In this document: positions 9,149 through 16,794 of the stretch, one piece after another
Numbering within the stretch: position 1 is the first letter of the stretch
How the letters are laid out: each line of letters opens with the position of its first letter
Program-made: the position numbers and the translations under genes
Assembly (NCBI GenBank): GCA_040757065.1
Contig: JBFLXR010000009.1
Span: forward strand, 53,049-117,048
Source of the DNA: JBFLXR01 sp040757065
Lineage (GTDB): Bacteria > Pseudomonadota > Gammaproteobacteria > Burkholderiales > Gallionellaceae
DNA length: 64,000 bases
Direction of reading: 5' to 3'
The notes under the pieces: generated by a model
What the model was told of the DNA's origin: nothing
What the model saw: the letters and a program-made list of their open reading frames with translations, nothing else
Database searches by the model: none

Positions 9149-9880
9149 CTATTGCGCAGATTCAGGAGCCTGTCCGCCCCAGCTCGCCACCAATATGCCC
9201 GCCTCGTATAACAACCAGAGCGGAATCGCCAGCATCAATTGCGACACCACATCCGGCGGGGTAAAGATCGCCCCCACTACGAATGCGCCGACGATGACAT
9301 AGGAACGAATTTCCTTCAGCTTCGCCGTCGTCACCACGCCCATGCGCACCATCAGCACCACCGCCACCGGCACTTGGAAGGTTACACCGAACGCCACGAA
9401 CATCGACAGCACGAAGCTGAGATATTTATCGATATCGGTCATGACTGCAACACCTTGCGGGGCGCTGGCGGTAATAAATCCGAACACGACCGGGAAAACG
9501 GCAAAATAGGCAAAAGCCATGCCGCAGAAGAACAGACACACGCTGGCGACTACCAGCGGCAGAATCAGCTTGCGTTCATGAGCGTATAGCCCCGGCGCGA
9601 CGAAACGCCACAACTGGTAAACCACGTACGGCAGCGCAATCAGAAAAGCCGCCATCAAGGCCACTTTCAGCGGCACGAAAAAGGGGGTAGTGACATCGGT
9701 GGCAATCATCTGCCCACCCTTGGGCAGCTTGGAAAGCAGAGGATGCGCCAATACAGCGTAAATATCGGCCGCCCAGGGGAACAAGCAGACAAATACCAGC
9801 AACACAGCCACCACCGAGCGCAACAAACTCGTGCGCAAATCGATCAAGTGGGTGATGAAGCTCTCAGTGGTACGCATCAA
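9149..9880 (-). CDS. tatC: Sec-independent protein translocase TatC
   Basis: A 243-residue polytopic membrane protein with the TatC signature: the N-terminal FITHLIDLRTSLLRS, six hydrophobic segments, FVPLKVALMAAFLIALPYVVYQLW, and the PDVVSQLMLAIPLWLLYE block near the C-terminus. With TatB it forms the receptor that recognises twin-arginine signal peptides and passes folded, often cofactor-loaded, proteins across the inner membrane. Its start overlaps the tatB stop by 4 bases. Last gene of the tatABC set. Confidence 0.97.
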   Translation of the reverse strand: MMRTTESFITHLIDLRTSLLRSVVAVLLVFVCLFPWAADIYAVLAHPLLSKLPKGGQMIATDVTTPFFVPLKVALMAAFLIALPYVVYQLWRFVAPGLYAHERKLILPLVVASVCLFFCGMAFAYFAVFPVVFGFITASAPQGVAVMTDIDKYLSFVLSMFVAFGVTFQVPVAVVLMVRMGVVTTAKLKEIRSYVIVGAFVVGAIFTPPDVVSQLMLAIPLWLLYEAGILVASWGGQAPESAQ

Positions 9881-10227
9881 TCAATCGGAAATTTTTTCTG
9901 CTCGGGCGCAGGGGGAGGCGCTTCGTCGCGCATCACATGGATAGCTGCACTATTCAGTTCGCGTGCTTGCCGGTCGGCACTTTGCGTCAATTGACTCGCC
10001 GCCTTCTGGGCCGCCTCGGCCTCTTCTTGCACGCGCTGCTGCATCTTGCGCATTTCCTCGATGGCAAGGTCGCGCTCGATGTCGGCACGTACGCCGTGGA
10101 CGTAGCGCTGCGCCCGCCCCCACAGCAAGCCGAGGGTGCGCGCGACTTTCGGCAGACGTTCCGGGCCGATGACGATCAGCGCCACCACCAGAATCACCAT
10201 CAGCTCGGAGAAGCTAATGTCGAACAT
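9877..10227 (-). CDS. tatB: Sec-independent protein translocase TatB
   Basis: A 116-residue protein with a single N-terminal membrane helix ending in the TatB motif VIGPERLPKVARTLG, then a long charged amphipathic and coiled-coil region (RADIERDLAIEEMRK). The GPERLP motif and the length separate it from TatA. It lies 13 bases after tatA and overlaps tatC, so the three are one transcription unit. Confidence 0.95.
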   Translation of the reverse strand: MFDISFSELMVILVVALIVIGPERLPKVARTLGLLWGRAQRYVHGVRADIERDLAIEEMRKMQQRVQEEAEAAQKAASQLTQSADRQARELNSAAIHVMRDEAPPPAPEQKKFPID

Positions 10228-10240
10228 GCGGAATCAGTGG

Positions 10241-10462
10241 TTAGCTGCTGTGATGGGTTTTGTCCTTCACTTCGCCTTCGATAGTCTGCCCGGGTTGCTG
10301 CTGCACCTGCTTCGGTGCTTCCTCGGCGCTCTGCATGCCTTCTTTGAAGCCTTTCACCGCTCCGCCCAGATCGCTGCCGATATTGCGCAGTTTCTTGGTA
10401 CCGAAAACCAGCACGATCACCAGCAGCACGATCACCCAGTGCCAAATGCTCATGGAACCCAT
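10241..10462 (-). CDS. tatA: Sec-independent protein translocase TatA
   Basis: A 73-residue pore-forming component. It has an N-terminal membrane helix (WHWVIVLLVIVLVFG), the TatA hinge FGTKKLRNIGSDLGGAVKGF, and a polar tail. The start at 10462 (MGSMSIWHW) has a gaggag-like site upstream; an internal ATG at 10453 is an alternative. It follows hinT by 15 bases. Confidence 0.95.
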   Translation of the reverse strand: MGSMSIWHWVIVLLVIVLVFGTKKLRNIGSDLGGAVKGFKEGMQSAEEAPKQVQQQPGQTIEGEVKDKTHHSS

Positions 10463-10477
10463 TTTTCTCTCCTCGAA

Positions 10478-10825
10478 TTAATCGCGCCGCACCATCGGGG
10501 GCATGTGACCGCCGCCGATAATGTGCATGTGCAAATGAAATACTTCCTGACCGCCGCCCGCGCCGGTATTGATAACCGTGCGGAAGCCCCTGTCCAGCCC
10601 TTGTTCGCGCGCCAGCTTAGGCGCCAGCACCATCATCTTGCCGAGCAGTTCGGCGTGCTGCCCGTCCGCTTCCATCAGCGACGCCAGATGCAGCTTGGGG
10701 ATCAGCATAAAATGCACCGGTGCGACGGGATGAATATCGTGAAACGCCAGCACCTCGTCGTCTTCGTATACCTTGCGGCAGGGAATCTCGCCGCGCACGA
10801 TTTTGCAGAAAATACAATCGCTCAT
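10478..10825 (-). CDS. hinT: HIT-family nucleoside phosphoramidase (HinT-like)
   Basis: A 115-residue histidine-triad protein: CIFCKIVRGEIPCRKVYEDD at the N-terminus (zinc-type Cys pair) and the catalytic triad HLHMHIIGG near the C-terminus. HinT-type enzymes hydrolyse AMP-lysine and other nucleoside phosphoramidates. Its position between hisE and tatA, with only a 3-base gap from hisE, is a common betaproteobacterial arrangement. Confidence 0.93.
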   Translation of the reverse strand: MSDCIFCKIVRGEIPCRKVYEDDEVLAFHDIHPVAPVHFMLIPKLHLASLMEADGQHAELLGKMMVLAPKLAREQGLDRGFRTVINTGAGGGQEVFHLHMHIIGGGHMPPMVRRD

Positions 10826-10828
10826 GCC

Positions 10829-11152
10829 CTAATCCTTCTTGCGCGCCTCTTTCTCGGCGATGCCCGACACGCCTTCGCGGCGCGCCAGCTCGCTCAACAC
10901 TGCCTCGGCATTCAAACCTTTATGCGCCAGCAATACCAAACTATGAAACCACAAATCCGCGACTTCATATACCAAGTGCCCGGCGTCGCCGTCTTTCGCA
11001 GCCAACAACACCTCGCCGGCTTCTTCGATTACTTTTTTCAGAATCGCGTCATCGCCCTTGGCGTACAGCTTGGCGACATACGAACTATCGGCCGGCGCAC
11101 CTTTGCGCGACTCCAGCGTTTCCGTCAGCCGTTGCAGAATATCTTGGCTCAT
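10829..11152 (-). CDS. hisE: phosphoribosyl-ATP pyrophosphatase HisE
   Basis: A 107-residue all-alpha NTP-pyrophosphatase (MazG-like fold). The characteristic segments are SYVAKLYAKGDDAILKKVIEEAGEV and the downstream VYEVADLWFHSLVLL. It catalyses the second step of histidine synthesis, PR-ATP to PR-AMP. It is a stand-alone protein, not fused to HisI. It overlaps hisI by 4 bases. Confidence 0.95.
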   Translation of the reverse strand: MSQDILQRLTETLESRKGAPADSSYVAKLYAKGDDAILKKVIEEAGEVLLAAKDGDAGHLVYEVADLWFHSLVLLAHKGLNAEAVLSELARREGVSGIAEKEARKKD

Positions 11153-11538
11153 TGTTTATATATCTCGTCGGGCGATTTCAGCACCGGATCGACCTCGATC
11201 CACTGCCCGTTTTCCAATTTGCTGTAGAAGCAGCTTTCCCGGCCGGTATGGCAGGCAATTCCGCCGCGCTGCTCAATCAGCAGCAACACCACATCGTTAT
11301 CGCAATCCAGCCGCAACTCTTGCACCGCCTGAGTATGGCCGGATTCTTCCCCCTTGTGCCACAGCTTCTTGCGTGAACGCGACCAGTATACCGCCTCGCC
11401 GGTTTCCGCCGTGCGTTTCAGCGCCTCGCGGTTCATCCAGGCCACCATCAGCACGCGCCCGGTCGCCGCGTCCTGTGCAATCGCCGGCACCAAACCGTCT
11501 TCCGACCAGTTCACCTGATTCAGCCATTTGTCGCTCAC
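11149..11538 (-). CDS. hisI: phosphoribosyl-AMP cyclohydrolase HisI
   Basis: A 129-residue zinc enzyme opening the adenine ring of PR-AMP. Seen motifs: VAWMNREALKRTAETGEAVYWSRSR, LWHKGEESGH, and the metal-ligand cysteines in LDCDNDVVLL and GIACHTGRESCFY. Monofunctional, with overlaps of 4 bases to both hisF and hisE. Confidence 0.96.
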   Translation of the reverse strand: MSDKWLNQVNWSEDGLVPAIAQDAATGRVLMVAWMNREALKRTAETGEAVYWSRSRKKLWHKGEESGHTQAVQELRLDCDNDVVLLLIEQRGGIACHTGRESCFYSKLENGQWIEVDPVLKSPDEIYKQ

Positions 11539-12293
11539 AGACGCACCTCGATACCGCGTTCGGCCATGTATTGTTTAGCCTGTTGCACCGTGTATTCGCC
11601 GAAATGGAAAATGCTGGCCGCCAGCACCGCATCTGCCCCGCCGAGAGTCACACCGTCGGCCAAGTGCTGCAAGTTGCCGACCCCGCCGCTGGCAATCACC
11701 GGAATTTCCAGCGCATCGGTTACCGCACGGGTTAATTGCAGATCAAAACCGATTTTTTGCCCGTCGCGGTCCATGCTGGTCAGCAGAATTTCGCCTGCGC
11801 CCAACCCCTGCATTTTCTTCGCCCATTCAACCGCATCCAAGCCGGTTGCTTTGCGCCCGCCGTGGGTAAACACTTCCCAACGCCCCGGTGCAACTTGCTT
11901 AGCGTCAATCGCTACAACAATACACTGCGAACCGTAACGTCCCGCCGCATCTGCAACCAGTTGCGGGTTCATTACGGCGGAAGTATTGATGCTGACTTTG
12001 TCCGCACCGGCATTCAACAGATTGCGCACGTCTTCTACCTGTCGCACGCCACCGCCGACCGTCAGCGGAATAAACACTTGCTCCGCCACCTGTTCGATAA
12101 TGCGGAAGATAATGCCGCGGTCATCCGAGCTGGCGGTAATATCCAGAAACGTCAGTTCGTCCGCACCTTGCTCGTCATAACGGCGAGCAATCTCCACCGG
12201 ATCTCCCGCGTCGCGCAACTCAACGAAGCTGACGCCTTTGACCACGCGCCCGGCAGTCACATCCAGACAAGGAATAATCCGTTTAGCAAGCAC
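11535..12293 (-). CDS. hisF: imidazole glycerol phosphate synthase, cyclase subunit HisF
   Basis: A 252-residue TIM barrel. Motifs: IIPCLDVTAGRVVKGVSF with the catalytic Asp, FLDITASS, VGGGVR, VSINTSAV, LLTSMDRDG with the second catalytic Asp, and IASGGVG for phosphate binding. It partners HisH, which feeds it ammonia from glutamine, and makes IGP and AICAR. Confidence 0.97.
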   Translation of the reverse strand: MLAKRIIPCLDVTAGRVVKGVSFVELRDAGDPVEIARRYDEQGADELTFLDITASSDDRGIIFRIIEQVAEQVFIPLTVGGGVRQVEDVRNLLNAGADKVSINTSAVMNPQLVADAAGRYGSQCIVVAIDAKQVAPGRWEVFTHGGRKATGLDAVEWAKKMQGLGAGEILLTSMDRDGQKIGFDLQLTRAVTDALEIPVIASGGVGNLQHLADGVTLGGADAVLAASIFHFGEYTVQQAKQYMAERGIEVRL

Positions 12294-12299
12294 CGGCGC

Positions 12300-13055
12300 T
12301 TATCCCTTCACCCGGCTGGCGGTCAATTCGTCGGCCAGTTTTTGCGCTTCGGCAAAATTCAGCGTTCCTTCGTAAATTGCACGGCCGGTAATTGCCCCGC
12401 CAATGCCCTCATCCTGCACGGCGCACAGCTTGCGCACATCGTCCAGATTGGTAATGCCGCCGCTGGCGATCACCGGCACATGCAGCGGGCGCGCCAGTTC
12501 GACAGTCGCTTCGATATTCACGCCGCTCAGCATCCCGTCGCGACCGATGTCGGTATAAATAATCGCTTCTACACCGTAACCTTCGAAACGCTGCGCCAGA
12601 TCCAGCACATCGTGCCCGGTCAGCTTCGACCAACCATCCACCGCCACCTTACCGCCCTTCGCATCCAGCCCCACCATAATGTGACCGGGGAAGGCATCGC
12701 AGGCTTCGTGCAGAAAGCCGGGCGTCTTCACCGCTGCCGTACCGATAATGACGTAGGTCACGCCGATATCGAGATAGCGCTCGATAGTGTCCAGATCGCG
12801 TATGCCGCCGCCCAGTTGCACCGGCACATCGTCACCGACCGCTTCCACAATCGCGCGGATCGCCGCCTCGTTCTTCGGTTTACCGGCAAATGCGCCGTTC
12901 AGATCCACCAGATGCAACCTGCGCGCACCCTGCGCCAGCCAGTGACGCGCCATCTCGGCGGGATCTTCGGAAAACACCGTAGCATCTTCCATCAAGCCTT
13001 GGCGCAAGCGCACACAATGTCCGTCTTTCAAATCAATTGCGGGAATAATCAGCAT
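12300..13055 (-). CDS. hisA: ProFAR isomerase HisA
   Basis: A 251-residue TIM barrel isomerase. Motifs: IIPAIDLKDGHCVRLRQG (catalytic Asp), LHLVDLNGAF, VQLGGGIRD, VGLDAKGGKVAVDGW, IYTDIGRDGML and VIASGGI. It performs the Amadori rearrangement just before the HisHF step, and lies between hisH and hisF. Confidence 0.97.
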   Translation of the reverse strand: MLIIPAIDLKDGHCVRLRQGLMEDATVFSEDPAEMARHWLAQGARRLHLVDLNGAFAGKPKNEAAIRAIVEAVGDDVPVQLGGGIRDLDTIERYLDIGVTYVIIGTAAVKTPGFLHEACDAFPGHIMVGLDAKGGKVAVDGWSKLTGHDVLDLAQRFEGYGVEAIIYTDIGRDGMLSGVNIEATVELARPLHVPVIASGGITNLDDVRKLCAVQDEGIGGAITGRAIYEGTLNFAEAQKLADELTASRVKG

Positions 13056-13073
13056 GGCATTACATCTACAGAG

Positions 13074-13709
13074 TTAAACAGGATTCCAATTTACAAAATT
13101 TTTCAGCAGCGTCAGTCCGGCGGTATGGCTTTTCTCCGGGTGAAACTGCACAGCGAACAGATTATCACGCCCCACCGCACACACGAAAGGTTGCGGATAA
13201 CTACTTTCCGCCTGCACCAGCGCAGCATCGCGCGGTTTGACGTAGTAGCTGTGCACGAAATAGAAACGCGCATCCTGCTCGATGCCGTTCCACAACGCAT
13301 GTTCGCAATGATGCACCTGATTCCAGCCCATGTGCGGCACTTTCAGCTTATTACCCGAAGCGTCGCGCATATTACTGTCGAAACGCACCACTTCGCCCGG
13401 CAAAATACCCAAGCCCGCGACATTACCCTCGGCGCTATGCTCGAACAGCATTTGCAAACCGATGCAAATACCCAGAAACGGCTTGTTGCGGGCAGCCTCC
13501 AGCACCGCGGTACGCAGACCGCGCGCATCCAGCTCGCGCATACAATCCGGCATCGCCCCCTGACCGGGAAATACCACCCGACCGGCTTCCGCCACTTGAC
13601 GGGGATCGCTGGTCACCACAATCTCGGCGGCAGGCGCAACCGCGCGCAGTGCCTGATACACCGAGCGCAGGTTGCCCATACCGTAATCGATTACTGCAAT
13701 ATCGGCCAT
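13074..13709 (-). CDS. hisH: imidazole glycerol phosphate synthase, glutaminase subunit HisH
   Basis: A 211-residue class I glutamine amidotransferase. The nucleophile Cys is in FLGICIGLQML, the oxyanion region in VVFPGQGAMPDCM, and the His-Glu pair in AVQFHPEKSH. It supplies ammonia to HisF. It lies 9 bases after hisB. Confidence 0.97.
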   Translation of the reverse strand: MADIAVIDYGMGNLRSVYQALRAVAPAAEIVVTSDPRQVAEAGRVVFPGQGAMPDCMRELDARGLRTAVLEAARNKPFLGICIGLQMLFEHSAEGNVAGLGILPGEVVRFDSNMRDASGNKLKVPHMGWNQVHHCEHALWNGIEQDARFYFVHSYYVKPRDAALVQAESSYPQPFVCAVGRDNLFAVQFHPEKSHTAGLTLLKNFVNWNPV

Positions 13710-13718
13710 GATTTTCGC

Positions 13719-14306
13719 TTACAGCGCACCTTTGGTGGAAGGCAGCACGCCCGCCATGCGCGGATCGAGCTCCAGCGCCATGCGCAGCGCGCGCCCGAAC
13801 GCCTTGAACACGGTCTCGGCCTGATGGTGCGCATTGCCGCCAGCCATATTATCGACGTGCAGCGTCACCAAGGCATGATTCACGAAGCCTTGAAAGAACT
13901 CACGCACCAAATCGACCTCGAATTCGCCGATACTGGCGCGCACGAAATCGACGTTGAACACCAAACCGGGACGCCCGGAAATATCCAGCACCACGCGCGA
14001 CAAGGCTTCATCCAACGGCACATACGCGTGCCCGTAGCGGCGGATGCCCTTTTTGTCGCCTACAGCCTTGGCAAAAGCTTGCCCGAGCGTAATACCGATA
14101 TCTTCCACGGTGTGGTGGGCATCGATGTGCAAATCGCCCTTGGCATTCACGGCGATGTCGATCAACCCGTGACGGGCGATCTGATCGAGCATGTGGTCGA
14201 GGAACGGCACGCCGGTTTCGAACTTCGAAACACCGGTGCCATCGAGATTGATGTCCACGCTGATTTGCGTTTCCAGCGTATTACGGGTTACTTGCGCACG
14301 CCGCAT
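13719..14306 (-). CDS. hisB: imidazoleglycerol-phosphate dehydratase HisB
   Basis: A 195-residue monofunctional dehydratase without a HisN phosphatase domain. Manganese-binding repeats are visible: FLDHMLDQIARHG, DAHHTVEDIGITLG, and later NAHHQAETVFKAFGRAL. It follows hisC by 8 bases. Confidence 0.97.
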   Translation of the reverse strand: MRRAQVTRNTLETQISVDINLDGTGVSKFETGVPFLDHMLDQIARHGLIDIAVNAKGDLHIDAHHTVEDIGITLGQAFAKAVGDKKGIRRYGHAYVPLDEALSRVVLDISGRPGLVFNVDFVRASIGEFEVDLVREFFQGFVNHALVTLHVDNMAGGNAHHQAETVFKAFGRALRMALELDPRMAGVLPSTKGAL

Positions 14307-14314
14307 GATTTTTC

Positions 14315-15409
14315 CTAAACGGATTGATGAATACTTTCTTGTAACGCCAACACGAACCGCTCGTTCTCTTCCGGCGCACCTACCGTCACCCGCAGACAGC
14401 CCGTCAGTGCCGGATGCCCGCCATTCAGGTTCTTGATCAGCACGCCGCGCTGCTTCAGCCCGGCGAATACCGCATCGGTGCGCGGCACATGAAACAAAAT
14501 AAAGTTCGCTTCGCTCGGGTAAGCCCGCACATCCACCGTGCCGACCAAGCGCTCGTACAGCCAGGCGCGATCCTGCTTAATGCACTCAGCCTGCCGAAGC
14601 AACACATTGTGGTGCTTCAGCATCGTTTGCGCCACAATCTGGGGCAGCACACCGACATTATACGGCAAGCGCAGTTTTTCCAGCTGATCCAGCCATTGCG
14701 GATCGCCGGCCAAAAACCCGACACGCAGCCCAGCCATGCCGAGCTTGGAAAATGTCCGCATCACCAGCAGATTCGGATACCAGCCCAGCTCGGGCAGGAA
14801 GCTGCTGCTGGCGAAGGCGTAATAAGCCTCGTCCACCACCACCAAGCCCGGTGCAGCATCGATCACTTGCCGAATCGCATCGGCATCGAACAAGTTGCCG
14901 GTCGGGTTGTTCGGATAGGCCAAAAATACCAGCGCGGGCTGATGTTGCTCGATTGCCGCCAGCAAGGCCGGCAAATCCAGCGAAAAATCGTCCGCCAGCG
15001 GCACCCCGGCATAATTCATGCCGACGAACGCAGCGATCATCTTGTACATCACGAACGAAGGCTCAACGCTCAGCAGCGTCGCCCCCGGTTTCGCCACCGC
15101 CATCGCCAGCAACTGAATAATTTCGTCGGAACCATTCCCGAGCAACAAACCCATTTCTGCCGACACGCCAGTTGCGGCACGAATCGCCTCTTTCAACCCT
15201 TGTGCGGACGCATCCGGGTAGCGGTTCACTTCCGCTTCGGTTACGGCCTGCGCGATTTCCGCACGCACTTCCGGCGGCAGCAAATAGGGATTCTCCATCG
15301 CATCCAGCTTAAGCATGCCGACAGCGGGCGGAACGTGATAAGCGCGCAGGGACAGCACCTCCTGACGAAGCAGGCGCTCAGGGGTTACAGCAATTCGGTC
15401 GGAAGACAT
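14315..15409 (-). CDS. hisC: histidinol-phosphate aminotransferase HisC
   Basis: A 364-residue class I/II PLP aminotransferase. Motifs: KLDAMENPYLLP, LLGNGSDEIIQL, FLAYPNNPTGN, VVVDEAYYAF, the lysine in MRTFSKLGMAGLRVGF, and a C-terminal LRVTVGAPEEN. It is the first gene of the histidine block. The organisation hisCBHAFIE lacks hisG and hisD in this window; they are presumably just to the right in relatives but are not seen here. Confidence 0.95.
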   Translation of the reverse strand: MSSDRIAVTPERLLRQEVLSLRAYHVPPAVGMLKLDAMENPYLLPPEVRAEIAQAVTEAEVNRYPDASAQGLKEAIRAATGVSAEMGLLLGNGSDEIIQLLAMAVAKPGATLLSVEPSFVMYKMIAAFVGMNYAGVPLADDFSLDLPALLAAIEQHQPALVFLAYPNNPTGNLFDADAIRQVIDAAPGLVVVDEAYYAFASSSFLPELGWYPNLLVMRTFSKLGMAGLRVGFLAGDPQWLDQLEKLRLPYNVGVLPQIVAQTMLKHHNVLLRQAECIKQDRAWLYERLVGTVDVRAYPSEANFILFHVPRTDAVFAGLKQRGVLIKNLNGGHPALTGCLRVTVGAPEENERFVLALQESIHQSV

Positions 15410-15420
15410 TTATTTGGCGC

Positions 15421-15448
15421 ACTATAAAACCGCCGCATTCTACCCCAA
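15421..15448 (-). promoter_or_regulatory. possible sigma-70-like promoter for hisC
   Basis: On the minus strand TTGGGG (15443-15448) is followed after 16 bases by TATAGT (15421-15426), which would start transcription about 5 bases before hisC. A TAGAAT lying within the spacer is an alternative -10. No Shine-Dalgarno site is visible before the hisC ATG. Confidence 0.35.
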
Positions 15449-15496
15449 CTCAGGAAAATAATGGTGCAAATTCATACCAATAAGCCAAATCTTCCC

Positions 15497-15527
15497 AAAA
15501 ACAAAACGGGCGGCTAAACGCCGCCCG
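15497..15527 (-). terminator. Rho-independent terminator after hsp20
   Basis: An 8-bp GC-rich stem (CGGGCGGC / GCCGCCCG at 15507-15514 and 15520-15527) has a 5-base loop. On the minus strand it is followed by a T-rich tract broken by one G. It lies 19 bases beyond the hsp20 stop. Confidence 0.75.
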
Positions 15528-15546
15528 CTTCTGTTGTCGCAAAGCT

Positions 15547-15903
15547 TTACTGAATACTCAGTCGCTTGGCCTGCGTCACGGCCTTTTTCGGCAAGGTTAA
15601 TTCCAGCACGCCGTCCGCGTATTTGGCTTGCGCCGCCGCTTCGTCCACATCCTGCCCCAAAGTAAAGGCGCGCGACACTTTGCCGTAATAGCGCTCGCTG
15701 CGCAGCACCTTCTCGCCTTCCTTCACTTCTTTTTCGTTCTTAACCTCGGCACTGATGGATACCCGATTGCCATCCACCGTGACATGAACATCCTCCTTCT
15801 TCACGCCGGGAATTTCAGCATGCACCGTATAGCCTTTATCGTCTTCCTTTACATCCATTTTGATCTGAATATCGGGCTGCCCCTCCAGACGGACGGGACG
15901 CAT
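15547..15903 (-). CDS. small heat-shock protein (Hsp20/alpha-crystallin), N-terminus displaced by a frameshift
   Basis: The alpha-crystallin domain is intact: DVKEDDKGYTVHAEIPGVKK, VDGNRVSISAEV, RSERYYGKVSRAFTL and the C-terminal GVLELTLPKK. The open frame begins with an ATG at 15903 that has no ribosome-binding site. The usual N-terminus of this family (MANLTRFNP...DDLFRGF) is encoded upstream at 15968-15910 in another frame, behind a good GGAGG site. A single missing T in the six-T run at 15904-15909 separates the two. The gene is thus either a sequencing or assembly artefact, a broken gene, or one that needs slippage to be read in full. It acts as an ATP-independent holdase. Confidence 0.85.
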   Translation of the reverse strand: MRPVRLEGQPDIQIKMDVKEDDKGYTVHAEIPGVKKEDVHVTVDGNRVSISAEVKNEKEVKEGEKVLRSERYYGKVSRAFTLGQDVDEAAAQAKYADGVLELTLPKKAVTQAKRLSIQ

Positions 15904-15909
15904 AAAAAA

Positions 15910-15968
15910 CCGCGGAACAGATCGTCGAATGCATCGTCGACAGGATTGAATCGAGTCAAATTTGCCAT
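15910..15968 (-). other. out-of-frame N-terminal segment of hsp20
   Basis: ATG at 15966-15968 follows GTGGAGGATAAG (a strong Shine-Dalgarno) and encodes MANLTRFNPVDDAFDDLFRG, the expected start of betaproteobacterial Hsp20 proteins. Read on without a shift, this frame reaches a TAA after about 40 codons. One extra base in the T run at 15904-15909 would fuse it to the alpha-crystallin domain. Confidence 0.75.
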
Positions 15969-16018
15969 CTTATCCTCCACTCGTTAATTAAAGACAGGGC
16001 ACTGATTTCCTGAGTCTA

Positions 16019-16046
16019 ATTTAAGGTTTGTCCGGCAAATTTCAAT
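16019..16046 (-). promoter_or_regulatory. possible heat-shock (sigma-32-like) promoter of hsp20
   Basis: ATTGAAA (16040-16046) is followed after 13 bases by CCTTAAAT (16019-16026). The -35 core and the 13-base spacing fit the sigma-32 pattern (CTTGAAA-N13-CCCCATNT), but the -10 is degenerate. A sigma-70 reading TTGAAA-N16-TAAATT of the same DNA is also possible. It lies about 50 bases before the hsp20 start at 15968. Confidence 0.4.
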
Positions 16047-16064
16047 AGCCCGATCGGCCTAAAT

Positions 16065-16094
16065 AAAAATGCCGACCCCAAGGCCGGCATTTTT
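16065..16094. terminator. bidirectional hairpin terminator between hsp20 and the copper chaperone gene
   Basis: AAAAATGCCG (16065-16074) and CGGCATTTTT (16085-16094) form a 10-bp stem with A and T runs on either side. On the minus strand it ends the PCuAC transcript 17 bases after its stop. Confidence 0.8.
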
Positions 16095-16110
16095 CAACAA
16101 ACACAGACGA

Positions 16111-16590
16111 TCAGTGGTGATGGTGATGCTCATGCCCCATGTTACCGTGGTCGTGCCCGGCGGTCAGAGGCTTCACTTCAGCCTCGACTTTCACGTTTTC
16201 TTTACGCTTGTCGGCGAATTGCACCACCAGCGTCAGCGTCACGGTATCGCCCGCCTTCAGCGGCTGTTTCAACCCCATCAACATCAGATGATTGCCGTCC
16301 GCCCCGAGACTCACCGACTGGTTGGCTGGCAATAACATAGCGTCCAATGCCCGCATTTTCATCATGCCGTTTTCATGCACCATGCTGTGAATTTCGCCAC
16401 TCGAAGCGAACGAACTCATCACGGCTACGATCCGTGCCTCTTTCCGGCTGACGATGCGCATCGCCACAGCCGCGCTGTCCTGTCCCGGCGCCGTCGCTCG
16501 CGCCCATGCTTCGCTTACCGTCACCTCGCCAGCCCAAGCCGTTGTCGCACACCACCAGACCAACAGGCCGACCCACCATTTTTTGCTCAC
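16111..16590 (-). CDS. periplasmic copper chaperone PCu(A)C (DUF461)
   Basis: A 159-residue exported protein. A GTG start at 16590 is chosen because a GAGGAG site lies 7 bases upstream and a signal peptide follows at once (KKWWVGLLVWWCATTAWA). The mature protein carries the PCuAC copper motif: EIHSMVHENGMMKMR, and further on GADGNHLMLMGL, giving the H(M)X10M-X-HXM-type ligands. It ends in a tail very rich in His (GHDHGNMGHEHHHHH). PCuAC delivers Cu(I) to the CuA site of cytochrome oxidase, usually with a Sco/SenC protein. It is divergent from regB across a 204-base spacer. Confidence 0.9.
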   Translation of the reverse strand: MSKKWWVGLLVWWCATTAWAGEVTVSEAWARATAPGQDSAAVAMRIVSRKEARIVAVMSSFASSGEIHSMVHENGMMKMRALDAMLLPANQSVSLGADGNHLMLMGLKQPLKAGDTVTLTLVVQFADKRKENVKVEAEVKPLTAGHDHGNMGHEHHHHH

Positions 16591-16742
16591 AGTCACTCTC
16601 CTCAACGGCATTACCCGATTTACACTTAATTCAATCCCAAGCATTTTAACGGAAATCCGGCCGGCAACCACCCCTGCGGCATCGGCGTTCACCCGCCACA
16701 CATGAGGCTTGCGACTATAACCATCCCAACAGCGAGGGAAAA

Positions 16743-16759
16743 TGCGACAAATTGTCGCA
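16743..16759. promoter_or_regulatory. perfect 17-bp palindrome, likely RegA/RegR-type operator
   Basis: TGCGACAAATTGTCGCA is two 8-base arms around one central base. It contains GCGAC-N5-GTCGC, the arrangement described for binding sites of RegA/PrrA/RegR regulators. It lies 35 bases before the regB start and just upstream of its likely -10, in the spacer shared with the divergent copper chaperone gene. This suggests autoregulation of regBA and possibly control of both directions. Confidence 0.6.
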
Positions 16760-16782
16760 CCCCCATACTGGGGCGTCATCGG

Positions 16783-16788
16783 TAAAAT
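16783..16788 (+). promoter_or_regulatory. likely -10 element of regB
   Basis: TAAAAT ends 6 bases before the regB ATG, which would place the transcription start on the A of the ATG. No ribosome-binding site precedes the ATG, so a leaderless mRNA is plausible. No good -35 is present, as expected for an activated promoter; the palindrome at 16743-16759 and an inverted repeat CCCC/GGGG (16761-16773) lie there instead. Confidence 0.45.
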
Positions 16789-16794
16789 ACGCTC

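Noticed and set aside
10136..11227. A 363-codon plus-strand open frame
   Set aside because: Antisense to tatA, hinT and hisE; low-complexity His/Gln/Arg content typical of a shadow frame.
11736..14318. An 860-codon open frame on the plus strand across hisF, hisA, hisH and hisB
   Set aside because: It is antisense to four well-recognised his genes, has no ribosome-binding site or domain, and its length follows from codon bias in the real genes.
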